NCBI GenBank assembly: GCA_030681555.1
Contig: JAUXRW010000091.1
Span: 1-46,716, forward strand
DNA length: 46,716 bases
Direction: 5' to 3'
Source of the DNA: Acidimicrobiales bacterium
GTDB lineage: Bacteria > Actinomycetota > Acidimicrobiia > Acidimicrobiales > VFJN01
The stretch's first letter is position 1. Each line of letters opens with the position of its first letter. This document shows, piece by piece, positions 44,728-46,716 of this stretch. The notes beneath the pieces were generated by a model, which searched no databases, had not been told where the DNA came from, and was given only the letters and a program-made list of their open reading frames with translations. Position numbers and translations under genes: made by a program.

Positions 44728-45477
44728 CTACACGAAGGGACGGAGGGCGTCCCGCAGGCCCGTGGCCTGCTCGACGACGAGGTCCTCGTCGACGGGCACG
44801 GCGTGGAGGGTCGCCACCAGCGCGGTGCAGCGGACGCCGATGTCCTCCCACCACGCCCTGTCCATCCCGTAGGGCGGGCCCGCCGTCGCTGCCACCTGGG
44901 CGCCGTCTGCGATCGTGCGGCGGCCCTCGGAGTCGCCCGGCTCGTGGACGAGCCGATCGGCGCCGACGAACAGCTCCCCCATCACCTCCGTGCGGGCCTC
45001 GCCGCCCGCCGAGGGCTCACCCTCCGGCTCGACGATGACGTTGACGAGCTCGTCGACGCGCTGCTCGTCGATCTCGTGGACGAACAGCTCGTCACCCTCC
45101 ATGGCGAAGGCGATGGCTTCGTCCTCCAAGGCCTCCACCAGCACGCTCCGGTTCACGTCGTCCCACCCGGCAAGGTCGTACCCCACCTGCTCGACGTCGG
45201 GATCGAGCGAGACCGAGAGCTCGTCCTCGACCTGGTCGAGCACCCGCTCGACCCACGCTTCGTCGGTCTCCGACACGACGAGGGTGGCCCCCTCCCAGGT
45301 GTGGGGGGCGCCGAGGAGGGTCAGACGCTCCCCGAGGAGGCGGCGGCCCGCCTCGGACCAGTCGTCGAGCTCGAAGAGCATTTCGTCCGGACGGTCACCG
45401 TCGAGGTCGCCGAAGCCCGTGATCTTGACCTCGGCCCGCCCCTCGTCCTCCTCACCGCGGCGCGACACCAGTCCCAT
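44728..45477 (-). CDS. Acidic protein with an internally duplicated domain, function unknown
   Basis: A 249-residue acidic cytosolic protein. Two stretches look like copies of one small alpha/beta domain: about 31-85 ([20 protein letters not shown], then [20 protein letters not shown]) and about 98-150 ([20 protein letters not shown], then [20 protein letters not shown]). The C-terminal 90 residues are helical, with WWEDIGVRC near 212. No family recognised. ATG 45477 has GGAGG immediately upstream. It is divergent from glpX, 66-72 bases away, and the J-domain gene follows after 59 bases. Confidence 0.82.
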   Translation of the reverse strand: MGLVSRRGEEDEGRAEVKITGFGDLDGDRPDEMLFELDDWSEAGRRLLGERLTLLGAPHTWEGATLVVSETDEAWVERVLDQVEDELSVSLDPDVEQVGYDLAGWDDVNRSVLVEALEDEAIAFAMEGDELFVHEIDEQRVDELVNVIVEPEGEPSAGGEARTEVMGELFVGADRLVHEPGDSEGRRTIADGAQVAATAGPPYGMDRAWWEDIGVRCTALVATLHAVPVDEDLVVEQATGLRDALRPFV

Positions 45478-45535
45478 GCCTCCAGCATCGCACGGGCGCC
45501 TCCCCGCCGGCTCCGGCGATGTTTGGCTCGTCTTG

Positions 45536-45541
45536 TACTCT
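45536..45541 (+). promoter_or_regulatory. Putative leaderless -10 (TACTCT) of glpX
   Basis: TACTCT ends 8 bases before ATG 45550 but only 2 before ATG 45544, which favours the second ATG. Confidence 0.4.
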
Positions 45542-45549
45542 CCATGCCC

Positions 45550-46539
45550 ATGACGAAGCAGCGACCCGACCGCAACCTCGCCCTCGAGCTGGCCCGCACC
45601 ACCGAGGCTGCGGCGCTCGCGGCGAGCCGCTGGATGGGCCGGGGCGACAAGAACGGGGCCGACGGTGCCGCGGTCGACGCCATGCGCGTCGTGCTCGACA
45701 CCGTCCCGATGGACGGCATCGTCATCATCGGCGAGGGCGAGAAGGACGAGGCGCCCATGCTCTTCAACGGCGAGCGCATCGGCGACGGCACCCCGATGCT
45801 CACCGACATCGCCGTAGATCCCATCGACGGCACGACCCTCACCGCCCTCGGGCAGGGCGGCGCCATCGCCGTCATCGCCGTCTCCGAGCGGGGCACCATG
45901 TTCGACCCGGGTCCCTGCGTCTACATGGAGAAGATCGCGGTGGGTCCCGACGCCGTCGGCGTGGTCGACATCACCCGGTCCGTCACCGACAACCTCAAGG
46001 CCGTGGCCAAGGCCAAGGGCGAGAGCGTGCGGGACGTCACCGCCGTCATCCTCGACCGGCCTCGCCACGAGGAACTCATCGCCGAGGTGCGCGCCGCCGG
46101 GGCGCGCATCCGCCTGATCCCCGACGGCGACGTCGCCGGCGCCATCTCCACCGCCTGGCCCGACTCGGGCGCCGACATCCTGCTCGGCATCGGCGGCACC
46201 CCCGAGGGCGTCATCACCGCTGCGGCGCTCAAGTGCATGGGCGGCGAGCAGCAGGGCCGGCTCTGGCCCCGCAACGAAGACGAGCGGGCCGCGGCCGTCG
46301 CCGCCGGCTACGACATCAGCCGCGTGCTCACCACCGACGACCTCGTCGCAGGCGACAACTGCTTCTTCGCCGCCACCGGCATCACCGACGGCGACCTGCT
46401 CAAGGGCGTCCACTACGACAGCCGCGGCGCCACCACCCAGTCACTGGTGATGCGGTCCAAGTCCGGCACCGTCCGCCAGATCAACGCCCGCCACCAGATC
46501 TCCAAGCTGCGGGACTTCAGCGCCATCGACTTCGAGTAG
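45550..46539 (+). CDS. glpX: Class II fructose-1,6-bisphosphatase
   Basis: A 329-residue GlpX-type phosphatase that removes the 1-phosphate of fructose-1,6-bisphosphate, the key gluconeogenic step; the usual FBPase of actinobacteria. Motifs: [17 protein letters not shown] (metal-binding Glu), [20 protein letters not shown] (Li-sensitive phosphatase motif DPIDGTT), [21 protein letters not shown] and [22 protein letters not shown]. Start ATG 45550 has TACTCT 8 bases upstream; ATG 45544 would add two residues. Followed by an imperfect hairpin and an 85-bp repeat that also follows prs. Confidence 0.97.
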   Translation: MTKQRPDRNLALELARTTEAAALAASRWMGRGDKNGADGAAVDAMRVVLDTVPMDGIVIIGEGEKDEAPMLFNGERIGDGTPMLTDIAVDPIDGTTLTALGQGGAIAVIAVSERGTMFDPGPCVYMEKIAVGPDAVGVVDITRSVTDNLKAVAKAKGESVRDVTAVILDRPRHEELIAEVRAAGARIRLIPDGDVAGAISTAWPDSGADILLGIGGTPEGVITAAALKCMGGEQQGRLWPRNEDERAAAVAAGYDISRVLTTDDLVAGDNCFFAATGITDGDLLKGVHYDSRGATTQSLVMRSKSGTVRQINARHQISKLRDFSAIDFE

Positions 46540-46543
46540 CGCT

Positions 46544-46574
46544 CTCGGTCTCGAAGCGGTGCTTCTCGACCGAG
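46544..46574 (+). terminator. Imperfect hairpin right after glpX
   Basis: CTCGGTC-TC-GAAGC, loop GGT, GCTTC-TC-GACCGAG: twelve pairs with a 2x2 internal mismatch, 4 bases past the TAG. No T-tract follows. Confidence 0.6.
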
Positions 46575-46583
46575 CCTGAGTCG

Positions 46584-46668
46584 TGCGCCTTCGGCGCGCT
46601 CACTGCTGCTCAGGACCGGCGGAGCCGGCTCCTTCGCGGGCGAGGGGGCTCCGCCCCTCCTGCTCCCC
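46584..46668 (+). repeat. 85-bp dispersed hairpin element, copy 2 (downstream of glpX)
   Basis: Near-identical to 12813-12897 read on the minus strand, with two one-base indels and a few substitutions. The GCGCC...GGCGC stem is kept while its loop differs (TTC versus GGC). GGCGGAGCC (46618-46626) can pair with GGCTCCGCC (46647-46655). Begins 45 bases after the glpX stop. Confidence 0.85.
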
Positions 46669-46716
46669 GGCAACCAACCCCACCCCTGCTCCCACTCGCC
46701 TCTCCTCTTGCGGGGT

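Overview
The window is a GC-rich, gene-dense stretch of chromosome from an actinobacterium. Four things point that way: a 33-residue bS22 ribosomal protein, a resuscitation-promoting-factor domain, a mycothiol-type formaldehyde dehydrogenase, and gene order close to Mycobacterium tuberculosis metG-tatD-rpfB-rsmA-ispE ... pth-rplY-prs-glmU ... mfd-mazG-eno-divIC. Gene content and frequent leaderless starts would suit Acidimicrobiia or a relative, but the class is an inference. There is no phage, insertion sequence, CRISPR array or rRNA; one tRNA (Gln, TTG) is present. No stretch above 300 bases lacks a gene.

Layout. 1-12.7 kb: CoxG-like fragment, ftsB/divIC, eno, an unrecognised 832-residue protein, a YabN-type methylase-MazG fusion, a SurA-N-like lipoprotein, mfd, a divergent coiled-coil protein, pth and rplY. 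12.9-20.9 kb: prs, a GlmU lacking its acetyltransferase part, a membrane protein, tRNA-Gln, bS22, ispE, rsmA (apparent CTG start), rpf, tatD and metG. 21-24 kb: small membrane protein, rmuC, SRPBCC protein, zinc-finger rhomboid protease. 24.1-34.2 kb: an alpha-glucan/trehalose block (GH57, TreS, MalQ, GlgP) enclosing mscR plus a metallo-beta-lactamase partner and a molybdopterin-oxidoreductase remnant. 34.2-37.9 kb: a compact cassette of ECF sigma factor, secreted four-cysteine peptide, ABC ATPase and large ABC permease. 38-46.5 kb: enoyl-CoA hydratase, MeaB, NifU-domain protein, a membrane protein of the 'fenitrothion hydrolase' family, MFS transporter, alpha/beta hydrolase, J-domain protein, a duplicated-domain unknown and class II fructose-1,6-bisphosphatase.

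How it works together. The first half is housekeeping: glycolysis, cell division, transcription-coupled repair, translation and ribosome maturation, isoprenoid and wall-precursor supply. The middle handles storage glucan and trehalose (GH57/MalQ/GlgP act on glucan, TreS interconverts maltose and trehalose), with GlpX at the far end serving gluconeogenesis. The best candidate for a little-described system is the 36.2-37.9 kb cassette, whose three transport/peptide genes are joined by 4-base GTGA overlaps. The clearest regulatory signal is a TANNNT hexamer 6-10 bases before many first genes, which suggests leaderless transcription. An 85-bp hairpin element occurs downstream of both prs and glpX.
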